A stretch of 25,791 nucleotides of DNA from Puniceicoccales bacterium (GCA_031284845.1 JAITXH010000004.1:1-25791), one strand, 5' to 3'. Positions 1 to 7,906 are shown, counted from the stretch's first letter. Notes: a model not told the origin generated them from the sequence alone. Numbers and translations are program-made.

Positions 1-2531
1 GCGCAATCGCCGTCACTGCAGGCGGCACGATCGTTGCGCAAAACGTAAGTTCCGCAAATGACAACATCAGCCTGACTGCCACCACGGGTGACATCGAAGT
101 CGGCGCGGTGAAAGCCGGAGCGGGCTCCAGCGAACTTGTCCTCACAGCGGCAGACAGCATTAGCTCCTTGGGCAATGTGCATCTGCAAGGCGGCAACGCC
201 ACGCTGACGGCGACTACCGGGGGGATTGCTCTTGGGAACACGCAGTTGGACAGTGTTACAGCCACTTCCGCCGCAGGCACCACGCTCACCGAGCAAGACG
301 CCGTGACGCTTACCAGCGTTACTGCGGGCAATGGTGCAATCGCCATCACCGCAGGCGGCACGATCACTGCGCAAAACGTGACTTCTTCAACGGATAACGG
401 TTCCAATGCCATCTCCTTGACGACTTCTTCCGGGGATATCCAAGTCGGTGCGGTGAAAGCCGGGACGGACGCTAATAGCCTCATCCTCACGGCGGCAGAC
501 AGCATCACCTCACTGGAGAATGTGCATCTGCAAGGCGACAATGCCGCGCTGGCAGCGGGAGGCGGAATCGCCCTCGGGAACACCCAATTGAACACCCTCG
601 ATGCGCAGGCCTCCGGCGGCGATATCACAATCGTAGAGCAGGATGGGATACAGCTCGCACGCGTGGAAAACACGGCATCTCAGGGGCAGTTTGATCTGAC
701 TGCGGACGGGCAGGTTTCTGTCCTTTCCGGCAGCACCGGCGTCTCGACGAATAACGGCGCGGTGGAGATCACCTCGCGCAACGCAGGTATTTATTTCGAC
801 AGCACCCTGAAAACAACGGGCGGCGATGTGACACTCGTTGCGCTGGGCACAGTGGAGCAGACCAATGAGGGCAAAATCCTCACCTCCGGTGGCGATTTCC
901 TGGCGCTCACTGACGGAGCTTACCGCCAGCAAGACGGTGCCACGACGAACACCGGGACGGGCACGCTCACCATCGAAACACAGGGGGACATCGTTTTGGC
1001 CAACCTGACTTCTGCAAATAACACAGGTGATGCCGTGCGCCTCGTCTCTGCCAATGGCGCGATAACCGGGGAAGGCACTGCCGACCTCGACATCGTGGCC
1101 GACGCTTCGCAGGCGGTTGTTTCCCTGAGCGCGAAAAACGGTATCGGCAGCGAATCGAGCGGTGCGCTCGAGACGCAAATCAGCAACCTCGCCGCAGAAG
1201 TTACCGGATCGGGCAACACCAACCTCGATAATACCACCGGGCTGCGTGTGCTCACCTCGACGACAGCGGACGGGGCGCAACACATCGCGGTGACTGGCGA
1301 ATTGCGCGTGGATAAACTTCTTGTGGACACCGCCTCCGGCCCTGTTGCCCATGACGCAGCGGTGCTGGCACGCGAGGGCAATGTTTTACTTGGCGCGGTG
1401 GTTTCCACTTCGGGCGACGTTTACGTTACCGCGGAGGAATCCATTTTGAGCCAAGCCACAGGCTCTTCTGTCTCGGCACCGGGGGTAATCTCCTTCACCG
1501 CGAAAAACGGCGGAGTCGGTGGGGAAAATGGCGGCGGATTCACTGCCGGCATTGATGGGACGCTCGACCTTGCCGCAAATGGCGACGTTCACATTAACCA
1601 GACTCTCGCTGGCAGCAACCTCACCGTAGAGACGATCTCTACTGCAGGTGCACTGACGCTCACATCGTCGGGCGACATCCTCGCCGGCCATCTGTCGGCC
1701 TCGGCGGGCGAGACACTGGTCGCAGGAGGCTCATTGATAGATGTCGGCACCATCGGCAATGGCGGCACGACAGGCTCCTTGGCACATCCGATGGACACAC
1801 AACATCTGGATTACCTGGTCACCAGAGATGTGAGTTTTGATCCCACCCAGGGCGCTAGCGAGGCTCCGGCCTCGGTGACGCTGCATGTGCTGGGCGACGA
1901 TGGGCGGATAAACGTCGAGACGATTTATGTGCGCGATCTGGTGGCGGCCTTTGCCGACCACAGCACCGTGAACAACGTGCATGTTGAGTCGCCCTCGAAG
2001 GCCCTCGAAGTCCAGCTTGCCGGACCCAATCCGGGCGAGCGCATGACGGATGCAAACTGGACATTCAACAATGCCAACGAAATCAACTTCACCACGTATT
2101 GGGCGCAATACGGGCGCATCATCTCCGACTCGAATACGTTGAAATTTGCTGATGCCTGGACGCAACATTCGGATATCTCGAGTCCGACGAGTCATATCGT
2201 TGCGGACAGCTTGTCGCGGACAGTTCAAGGAGCAGATGTGCAGATCTACTCGGTAAACGAGCGGTTTGTGTTGAACATAATCGGGCGCGAGACGTTCACG
2301 GATGCTTATTACATAAACTACAGCGACCAACAGATTGCACAGGGACACTACAACGGTGAGAACAGTCTCATCCTCGAAGGGCGCAAGGAGAACATGCAGC
2401 GCATTCGCGAGGAAGAAAGAGCCTTGGAATTGCCCTACATAGATGGCGTGCCTGTGGATGCCGAGGATGGTTCGTTGATACGCTGGGAAGATATCGTGTA
2501 TCAATTGCAGCCGATCTCCATGAACGAATGA
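1..2531 (+). CDS. Filamentous-haemagglutinin-like beta-helix adhesin, 3' part only
   Basis: The reading frame is open from the left edge, so the true start lies outside the window; about 842 residues are visible. The sequence is rich in Gly, Ala, Thr, Ser, Asn and Asp. It shows repeated short beta-strand motifs such as LTAADSI, GGDVTL and SSGDI, which is typical of right-handed beta-helix surface proteins of the FhaB/TpsA kind. The first about 228 residues are two copies of a 111-117-residue repeat. From about residue 600 the composition changes: it becomes richer in aromatic and charged residues, with a Glu/Arg-rich stretch before the end. There is no C-terminal autotransporter barrel and no sortase or PEP-CTERM sorting signal. 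Two-partner secretion is therefore the simplest inferred route, but no TpsB partner is in the window. The family call is good; the ligand and role cannot be read. Confidence 0.8.
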   Translation, partial: AIAVTAGGTIVAQNVSSANDNISLTATTGDIEVGAVKAGAGSSELVLTAADSISSLGNVHLQGGNATLTATTGGIALGNTQLDSVTATSAAGTTLTEQDAVTLTSVTAGNGAIAITAGGTITAQNVTSSTDNGSNAISLTTSSGDIQVGAVKAGTDANSLILTAADSITSLENVHLQGDNAALAAGGGIALGNTQLNTLDAQASGGDITIVEQDGIQLARVENTASQGQFDLTADGQVSVLSGSTGVSTNNGAVEITSRNAGIYFDSTLKTTGGDVTLVALGTVEQTNEGKILTSGGDFLALTDGAYRQQDGATTNTGTGTLTIETQGDIVLANLTSANNTGDAVRLVSANGAITGEGTADLDIVADASQAVVSLSAKNGIGSESSGALETQISNLAAEVTGSGNTNLDNTTGLRVLTSTTADGAQHIAVTGELRVDKLLVDTASGPVAHDAAVLAREGNVLLGAVVSTSGDVYVTAEESILSQATGSSVSAPGVISFTAKNGGVGGENGGGFTAGIDGTLDLAANGDVHINQTLAGSNLTVETISTAGALTLTSSGDILAGHLSASAGETLVAGGSLIDVGTIGNGGTTGSLAHPMDTQHLDYLVTRDVSFDPTQGASEAPASVTLHVLGDDGRINVETIYVRDLVAAFADHSTVNNVHVESPSKALEVQLAGPNPGERMTDANWTFNNANEINFTTYWAQYGRIISDSNTLKFADAWTQHSDISSPTSHIVADSLSRTVQGADVQIYSVNERFVLNIIGRETFTDAYYINYSDQQIAQGHYNGENSLILEGRKENMQRIREEERALELPYIDGVPVDAEDGSLIRWEDIVYQLQPISMNE
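3..686 (+). repeat. Tandem coding repeats inside the adhesin gene
   Basis: Copy 1 covers about 3-335 (333 bp, 111 residues) and copy 2 about 336-686. Both copies begin with AIA(V/I)TAGGTI, continue through GAVKAG, LTAADSI, NVHLQG and GGIALGNTQL, and end at an EQD-containing segment. Copy 2 has a three-residue insertion (GSN) near its start and diverges in its last third, as expected for the terminal unit of an array. The first copy starts at the window edge, so more copies probably lie upstream. Confidence 0.75.
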
Positions 2532-2563
2532 GGCGCAGCACAAATGACGGGGAGCGGGCAGTT

Positions 2564-2785
2564 GCGCTGAGGGCCAAAGGCCCGACGACATACCAGCCTT
2601 GGGCAACGCCCAAGGTGTTCGGTTTTCCCCGGCCGCGAGGGCTGAAAGCCCGACGACATTGGCGGCGGGATGCCTGTCTCTACCGATGTCGTCGGGCCTT
2701 CAGCCCTTGGGTTTCGGGGTATCAGTGAAACCTATGGCTCCGCCATAGGTTGGTATGTTGTCGGGCCTTTGGCCCTCAGAGCCGC
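2564..2785. repeat. Compound palindromic (REP/REPIN-like) intergenic block
   Basis: The block lies in the 447-bp gap between the adhesin and the DUF58 gene. An outer arm at 2564-2596 is the reverse complement of 2751-2785 with few mismatches (GGGCCAAAGGCCCGACGACA against TGTTGTCGGGCCTTTGGCCC). An inner arm at 2636-2659 is the reverse complement of 2685-2708 (core GGGCTGAAAGCCCGACGACA). Each arm also holds a small self-complementary hairpin between outer and inner elements: CCTTGGGCAACGCCCAAGG at 2597-2615 on the left and CCTATGGCTCCGCCATAGG at 2731-2749 on the right. A 66-codon reading frame at 2528-2728 runs through it but looks like translated repeat. The rest of the gap (2786-2918) shows no gene. 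Confidence 0.7.
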
Positions 2786-2874
2786 TGCGCTCCAAATTTT
2801 TGAATTTTAATTATTTGTATCTCATTCGCGCCATTTGCGTATTCGCGGCTAAAATGTCTCTTACAAAGAGAAGC

Positions 2875-2890
2875 TTTTACTCGTAAATGG
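2875..2890. repeat. Left copy of a 16-bp inverted repeat flanking DUF58-alkD
   Basis: TTTTACTCGTAAATGG here is the exact reverse complement of 4713-4728. The core TTTACTCGTAAA is itself a near-palindrome (TTTAC-N2-GTAAA), as in dimeric regulator sites. It lies about 90 bp before the DUF58 start. Confidence 0.5.
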
Positions 2891-2918
2891 GGTATAACCA
2901 GACAACTGGGCGAAGTCG

Positions 2919-2957
2919 GAAAAACGCTGTCGTCTCGCCCGCGTTTTTCTGTTTTTT
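2919..2957 (+). terminator. Rho-independent terminator upstream of the DUF58 gene
   Basis: GAAAAACGC at 2919-2927 pairs perfectly with GCGTTTTTC at 2941-2949 around a 13-nt loop. TGTTTTTTCG follows directly. It lies 388 bp after the adhesin stop and only about 21 bp before the DUF58 start. It could end read-through from the adhesin or act as an attenuator for the downstream gene. Confidence 0.6.
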
Positions 2958-2978
2958 CGTAACTTTCTCTTCTTTGCC

Positions 2979-3884
2979 GTGAACTCCATTCGCCAACAAT
3001 CTCAAGCCGCCTCTGCTGCCTTCCGGCTGCCTTTACGCGATGCTGTCTGGCGCGGCATGCACGGACAGTTTGCCGGACAAGGTTCGGGCAGTTCACTCGA
3101 TTTTCAGGATCACCGTCCTTATTTCCCCGGCGACGATCCCCGCCATATCAACTGGCAGGCTTACGCCCGCACGGGCAACTACACGATGAAGCTTTACCGG
3201 CAGGAAGTCAGTCCGCGCGTGGATCTCCTCATAGATACTTCCGCCTCCATGTTTATAGAGGAAGTCAAGGCTGTCCGCGTGTTTGAGTTGGCGGCTTTTT
3301 GCGCCGAAAGCGCCCTCCGCCTCGGCGCCGCCCTGCGCATCCACGCGCTCGATACTACAGGCATCCGCCTCATTCCCACCGAGGCTTTGCTTGCGGATGC
3401 CGCCGCTGCGCTCACGCCACGCCAGGCTCCGGCGGCCCCCAAGCCTGCGGTGACGAAAACGGCAAGTCCTGCCGCTTTATCGGCAGCCCGCCCTGAACTC
3501 ACCCGCGCTCCGTTTCGGCATGGCTCGTTGCGCGTGTTCATTTCCGATCTCCTGTTCCCCTCTGATCTTGACGGCTTGCGTCCGCTTGCCACCGGGCAAG
3601 GGCGCGGCATCGTTTTCGCCCCTTGGAGCGAGGCGGAGGCATCGCCCGCTTGGGATGGTAATTACCATTTTGAGGACATCGAAAACGGTGCACTGGAACG
3701 CCGCCGTGTCACGCCGGCTCTTTTGCGCCGCTACAAGGATGCCTATGCGCGCCACTTCGACACTTGGCGCGATGCGGCCCGCCGCCATGGGATCCGCCTC
3801 GCCCGCACGGGCACCGGCACTGCTCTCACCCGGACGCTTCGCTCTGAGGCTTTGCCCGTCGGCGCCGTGGAACCTTGCGCGTGA
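2979..3884 (+). CDS. DUF58 domain protein with intact MIDAS-like motif
   Basis: A 301-residue protein. The DUF58 signature lies at about residues 36-77 (Ser-rich lead, then PGDDPRHINWQAYARTG and a KLYRQE-like end). It is followed by LLIDTSASMF at 83-92, which contains the Asp-x-Ser-x-Ser pattern of vWA metal-binding (MIDAS) sites. DUF58 proteins are usually encoded beside MoxR AAA ATPases and are thought to be their client or adaptor partners. No MoxR gene adjoins this one. The middle region (about 145-175) is Ala/Pro/Lys-rich and looks disordered. I chose the GTG at 2979: the next in-frame ATG (residue 27) falls close to the conserved block, and no better upstream start is seen. The alkylation repair gene follows after 55 bp on the same strand. 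Confidence 0.85.
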   Translation: MNSIRQQSQAASAAFRLPLRDAVWRGMHGQFAGQGSGSSLDFQDHRPYFPGDDPRHINWQAYARTGNYTMKLYRQEVSPRVDLLIDTSASMFIEEVKAVRVFELAAFCAESALRLGAALRIHALDTTGIRLIPTEALLADAAAALTPRQAPAAPKPAVTKTASPAALSAARPELTRAPFRHGSLRVFISDLLFPSDLDGLRPLATGQGRGIVFAPWSEAEASPAWDGNYHFEDIENGALERRRVTPALLRRYKDAYARHFDTWRDAARRHGIRLARTGTGTALTRTLRSEALPVGAVEPCA

Positions 3885-3939
3885 GGTGTTTTCCCGGAAA
3901 AAAACCAGCCCGTAAACGCGAGCTAAACCGTCTTTTATT

Positions 3940-4674
3940 ATGACTTGTGCCAAAACTATTCTCGGCGAATTACATGCATTGGCCTCTCCGGAACGTGCCC
4001 GGGGAATGCAACATTTTTTCAAAACCGGGCCGGGTGAATACGGTGAAGGCGATTGCTTTCTGGGTATCTCCGTGCCTCTAGCCCGCACAGTCGTCCGGCG
4101 GCATAAGGCGCTGGTGGCACCGGAGGAACTCGGCGCATTGCTCGCTTCGCCGTGGCATGAAGCACGCTTTGTCGCATTGGTGTTGATCACTGAGCACAGC
4201 CTGCGTGCGGATGATGCCGGACGCCGGATGTGGGCAGATTTTTATCTCGAGCACCGGGCGGGGGTGAACAATTGGGATCTGGTGGATGTCTCGGCGCCGC
4301 AAGTTCTCGGCTCGGTGGCATGCGACGATCCGAAAATACTTTGGATACTCGCCCGTTCCGGCAATTTGTGGGACGAACGCATGGCCATGCTTGCCACATT
4401 TTTTGACATCCGGCGCGGGCGCTTTGACCTCACGCTCGCTCTGGCGGAACACTTCATCGGAAATCGTCAGGATCTGATGCACAAGGCCGCAGGTTGGCTC
4501 TTGCGCGAAACGGGCAAACGGGACGAGGGCACATTGCGGGCTTTTTTAAATGCTCATGCCTCCGTCATGCCGCGCACTATGTTGCGTTATGCGATCGAGA
4601 AGTTTGAACCTGAAGAGCGGAAGCACTTTTTGAAATTCGGGACGGGGAAGACCGCTGCGCCCCAGAGGGATTAG
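3940..4674 (+). CDS. AlkD-like DNA alkylation repair protein (HEAT-repeat glycosylase family)
   Basis: A 244-residue all-helical protein of the DNA alkylation repair (AlkD/AlkC) family. These proteins excise N3- and N7-alkylated purines using a curved stack of HEAT-like repeats. NNWDLVD at 110-116 supplies Trp112 and Asp116, matching the Trp109/Asp113 pair of Bacillus cereus AlkD. Arg147 in WDERMAM and Trp186 in KAAGWLLRE are the likely equivalents of AlkD Arg148 and Trp187. On this reading all known functional positions are present, so activity is plausible. Length matches the family. It is probably co-transcribed with the DUF58 gene 55 bp upstream. The start ATG has no clear Shine-Dalgarno sequence. 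Confidence 0.9.
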   Translation: MTCAKTILGELHALASPERARGMQHFFKTGPGEYGEGDCFLGISVPLARTVVRRHKALVAPEELGALLASPWHEARFVALVLITEHSLRADDAGRRMWADFYLEHRAGVNNWDLVDVSAPQVLGSVACDDPKILWILARSGNLWDERMAMLATFFDIRRGRFDLTLALAEHFIGNRQDLMHKAAGWLLRETGKRDEGTLRAFLNAHASVMPRTMLRYAIEKFEPEERKHFLKFGTGKTAAPQRD

Positions 4675-4712
4675 GCAATCGCCATTGGCTATCGGGGAGA
4701 GTGCAGAATTTA

Positions 4713-4728
4713 CCATTTACGAGTAAAA
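4713..4728. repeat. Right copy of the 16-bp inverted repeat flanking DUF58-alkD
   Basis: CCATTTACGAGTAAAA is the perfect reverse complement of 2875-2890 and lies 38 bp after the alkylation repair stop codon. The two copies bracket exactly the two-gene unit and its upstream terminator. They could be operator copies, a mobile-unit boundary, or copies of a small dispersed repeat. Confidence 0.5.
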
Positions 4729-4741
4729 AACTTCCCTTTTG

Positions 4742-5157
4742 AACCTGTTTACAATCTTTTGAGAAATACTTTGTGCCGTGTATCGGGAGCGCAACCCTAA
4801 GGTCGTTAAGGATCTTAATGGAGCGGGCAGCGGAAGTGCCTCAGCCTATCATGAAAACTAGTGTGGATTTCTTCACGGTGCCAACGGCACCAGACTCATT
4901 AGTCCAGGGCAACGCCCTGGGTATAAATAAGAAAAATACACCGCCGCCCTGAAAGGGCGGGACACGAAGAGACATGCAGCCCATGAGGGCACCGGATATT
5001 CTCACAACGATTCCTATTAACAAATGCTCTTTTGTTTCGCCCTTACAGGGCGATGTTTTTTATTGCGTTATTACCCAGGGCGTTGCCCTGGGCTAAGGAG
5101 TCTGGTGCCGTTGGCACCACAGAAAAGCCAGCGTTTTACTGAGATTGCAAACAGGTT
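4742..5157. repeat. Second compound palindromic block with outer inverted repeat
   Basis: This fills most of the 603-bp gene-free gap 4675-5277. Three hairpin modules lie in order: A GGTGCCAACGGCACC (4877-4891), B CCAGGGCAACGCCCTGG (4904-4920) and C CGCCCTGAAAGGGCG (4945-4959). After a unique centre they recur in reverse order and complement: C' 5038-5052, B' 5074-5092 and A' 5104-5118. The A-B spacers also match as reverse complements (AGACTCATTAG against CTAAGGAGTCT). An outer pair, 4742-4757 and 5142-5157, is complementary at 15 of 16 positions. The centre (about 4960-5037) and 5158-5277 show no convincing gene; short reading frames here are translated repeat. Confidence 0.7.
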
Positions 5158-5277
5158 CTTAGAAGAGTCATTCTGCCGCGCATCTTCGGCTAAAAATGGT
5201 TTATCTTCGGGCCTTGATTGGAAACGATTCTTAGGGGGAAAATTTCGGCACAAATGGTATTACTCCTCCCACTCCCT

Positions 5278-5958
5278 CTACGCCTTCACGGCGACCACTT
5301 CGTAAAGCGATTTCTGCGACCCGTAGCGGGAGACTGTCTGTTTTTCGAGAAAACGAAGGACAAATTGCCCTTCGAGGACGGTGTGGATTTTCTCTTCTGA
5401 AAAATACTGGCGCGGCAAAGCATCTGTGCCGATGGTGGATAGATCCCATGAACTGGCGGCATCGGGTGGCGCACCAGTTTCGTCAAAGGCGTTAACGCGA
5501 AATGCGAACAGACCATCGGGACGCAGCCGGGCGCGAATCGCTGCAAAAACTTTTCGCGTATCTTCCAGATTAAAATAGTGAAGCGAGAGGCTGGCTACGA
5601 TGAGGTGCCAAGCGTCTTCGGGAAGGGCAGGGACGGGAAGCACATGGTCGAGTGCAAGCAAATCGGCCTGCACATGCCGCGCACCGGAGTTGCGCCGGAG
5701 CGAGAGTGCAAGGGCGTTGGCGGAGAGGTCGGCGGCGGTGACTTCAAACCCCTGTGCGAGCAACCATGCGGTGTCGTGCCCGGCCCCGCAACCGAGGTCA
5801 AGAGCGCGTTGGCGCACTCCGGCAGGAGGCGCGGGGACGTGGCGGGCAAGCCAGGGATTAGGCTGTTTGTCTCGTGCTTCGGCTGTCCCGTCGAGGGCTT
5901 CTGCATAACGGCGTTCCCATGTCGCGAGCGCGTCCGCTGTGGTGTGGTTGTGACTCAT
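5278..5958 (-). CDS. Class I SAM-dependent methyltransferase (TehB-like fold)
   Basis: A 226-residue protein with the Rossmann-fold SAM-binding motif LDLGCGAGHD at 53-62. The acidic residue of motif II follows at Asp77 in VTAADLSA, and IVASLSLHYF at about 120 is the post-motif region. These place it among class I small-molecule methyltransferases. The overall layout resembles TehB/UbiE-like enzymes, but the substrate cannot be read. The C-terminus (QKSLYEVVAVKA) is a typical closing strand. It starts 55 bp after the stop of the exporter half-transporter on the same strand, so it may be the last gene of that operon and could modify an exported compound or act in resistance; that is inference. 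Confidence 0.8.
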   Translation of the reverse strand: MSHNHTTADALATWERRYAEALDGTAEARDKQPNPWLARHVPAPPAGVRQRALDLGCGAGHDTAWLLAQGFEVTAADLSANALALSLRRNSGARHVQADLLALDHVLPVPALPEDAWHLIVASLSLHYFNLEDTRKVFAAIRARLRPDGLFAFRVNAFDETGAPPDAASSWDLSTIGTDALPRQYFSEEKIHTVLEGQFVLRFLEKQTVSRYGSQKSLYEVVAVKA

Positions 5959-6013
5959 GGCTGCTTATTGGTTGTTAGCGAAAAGGTAATCGAGGGTGCC
6001 GATTTTTACCTTA

Positions 6014-7906
6014 TTAACAGGCGAGATCTCTTTCCAACACCTCTGCTTCAAGCTCGCGGCGGAATTGGCTGGTGTAGAGTTCATAATAATGGCCGCGCTT
6101 GGCTAAAAGTTCGGCATGGGTGCCGGACTCCTCAATGCGGCCTTTGTTAATCACCAAAATACAATCCGCCGTGCGAACCGTGCTGAGCCGGTGCGCAATC
6201 ACAAAGCTGATGCGCCCGCGCAAAACCGTTTCCAAACCGCGCTGAATAAGCTGCTCGGTCTCGGTGTCTATGGACGAAGTGGCCTCATCCATGACAAAGA
6301 TTTGCGGGTCGGCCAAAAGCGCACGGGCAAAGGAAACAAGCTGCTTCTGCCCGGTCGAAAGACGGTTTCCGTTTTCCCCGACCGCAGTGTCGTAGCCGTG
6401 TTCCAGTTGCATGATGAACGGGTGGGCGTTGACGAGACGCGCCGCGTCTTCGACCTGCGCATCGGTGGCGTTGAGCCGCCCGTAGCGGATGTTGTCGCGC
6501 ACGCTGCCCTGAAAAAGATGCGGCGTCTGGAGAACGATACCGAGTTGCGATTGGAACCAGAGAAGACTGCGTTCGCGGTAGTCGAGTCCGTCCACGAGGA
6601 TGGCCCCGGAGGTCGGTTCGTAGAAACGGCAGACCAGCGAAACAATCGTGCTTTTCCCGCCACCGGAAGCCCCGACGAGTGCAATAGTCTGTCCGGTGCG
6701 GACGGTCAGGTTGAAATCGGTGAGGACATCCGGCCCCGTTTCGTAATGAAAAGTGACATTGCGAAACTCGACGGCCCCGATTCGCGCCGAATGTCCGTCC
6801 GGAGCAACGGCAGCAACGGCATCGGCCTCGCTCTCATTTTTAATTTTTAATTTTTCATTTTTAATCCGTGTCTCCACTTCCGCGCTGTCCTTGATTTTGG
6901 GTTCCGTCGCAAGCAGCCCCATGACGCGTTCGCCTGCGGCTTGCGCCGCTTGCATTTCGGCGAGCATACGGGCGATGTCGTTGAGCGGATGGAAAAAGTG
7001 TCCGGCGAATTGGACGAAGGCCACGAGGGTGCCGAGGGAGAGGGCGTCGGTGAAGACGAGGTAGCCGCCGCGCCAAAGGGCCAGGCCGCTGGCGAACGCG
7101 CCGAGCGTGGTGACGATGGGGAAGTAAAAGGCGTTTTGCCGGGCATTGAGGACGGAGGCGGCGAACATGCGTCCAGTGAGGCCCTGAAATTCGGTGAGGT
7201 TTTGTTGTTCGCGGACGAGCGTCTTGGTGGTGCGCACGCCTTGGATGGATTCGCTGTAGTTGGCGATGATTTGCGAGTTGTAGCGGCGCACGTCGCGGGC
7301 GGAGCGGAGCATCCGGCGTTGGAACCAGATGGAGATGACGGCGAACGGGGGAAGCGCGGCGATGACAATCAGGCCGAGTTGCCAATTCATCCACAGGAGG
7401 GCGAAAGAGACGATGACGACGTAAAAGAAGTCGGCGGCGATGTTTCGCGTGCCCCAGGCGATGATGCGGGCGAGACGGTCGCAATCGCTGGTGAGGCGCG
7501 AGATGAGCCAGCCGATGGGGTGCGTGTCGTAGTAGGAAAACTCAAGTTCCTGGAGGCGTTGGAATCCTTCGAGGCGGATGTCGTGGGCGAGGCGGTGGGC
7601 GAGGTTGCCGGAGATGCGGATGAAGAACCAGACGCTGGTGCCGAAGGCGAGGGAGTAGGTGGCAAAGGCCGCGGCGTAGAGGGCGAATGGGGCGGCGGTG
7701 CCGTGCTCGACGGCGCCGTCTATCGCCCAACGGATGAGGAAGACGAGGCTGGACTCGATGAGCGAGGTGACGATGGCGGCGAACAGGAGCAGGAGTAGGT
7801 AGTTGCGCACGCGGAGGGCGCGTTTGAAGACTTTTATCCAAAGACCTGCATCGAGATTTGCGCGAAATTCGTCTTCCTGGTGTGAGATTGCAGCGGGTGG
7901 TGGCAT
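6014..7906 (-). CDS. ABC exporter half-transporter A (canonical Walker B, altered signature)
   Basis: A 630-residue type IV (MsbA-like) exporter: transmembrane region about 25-325, ATPase about 375-630. Walker A is GASGGGKS (412-419), the signature is LSTGQ (516-520) instead of LSGGQ, Walker B ends MDEATSS with catalytic Glu541, and the switch His is 572. I chose the ATG at 7906. A longer frame to 8014 exists, but its extra 36 residues come from AT-rich repeat DNA and are not transporter-like. The linker at about 347-358 (RIKNEKLKIKNE) is encoded by an AT-rich direct repeat of intergenic type (6835-6867). With the upstream half B it probably makes a heterodimer that exports a drug, lipid or peptide; the substrate is unknown. 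Confidence 0.9.
   Translation of the reverse strand: MPPPAAISHQEDEFRANLDAGLWIKVFKRALRVRNYLLLLLFAAIVTSLIESSLVFLIRWAIDGAVEHGTAAPFALYAAAFATYSLAFGTSVWFFIRISGNLAHRLAHDIRLEGFQRLQELEFSYYDTHPIGWLISRLTSDCDRLARIIAWGTRNIAADFFYVVIVSFALLWMNWQLGLIVIAALPPFAVISIWFQRRMLRSARDVRRYNSQIIANYSESIQGVRTTKTLVREQQNLTEFQGLTGRMFAASVLNARQNAFYFPIVTTLGAFASGLALWRGGYLVFTDALSLGTLVAFVQFAGHFFHPLNDIARMLAEMQAAQAAGERVMGLLATEPKIKDSAEVETRIKNEKLKIKNESEADAVAAVAPDGHSARIGAVEFRNVTFHYETGPDVLTDFNLTVRTGQTIALVGASGGGKSTIVSLVCRFYEPTSGAILVDGLDYRERSLLWFQSQLGIVLQTPHLFQGSVRDNIRYGRLNATDAQVEDAARLVNAHPFIMQLEHGYDTAVGENGNRLSTGQKQLVSFARALLADPQIFVMDEATSSIDTETEQLIQRGLETVLRGRISFVIAHRLSTVRTADCILVINKGRIEESGTHAELLAKRGHYYELYTSQFRRELEAEVLERDLAC

Noticed and set aside
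2528..2728. A 66-residue Arg-rich protein after the adhesin
   Set aside because: It is a translation of the palindromic block and overlaps the adhesin stop; composition is that of the repeat.
5024..5305. A 93-residue protein in the second palindromic region
   Set aside because: Most of it is translated hairpin sequence, and it runs into the 3' end of the methyltransferase gene on the other strand.
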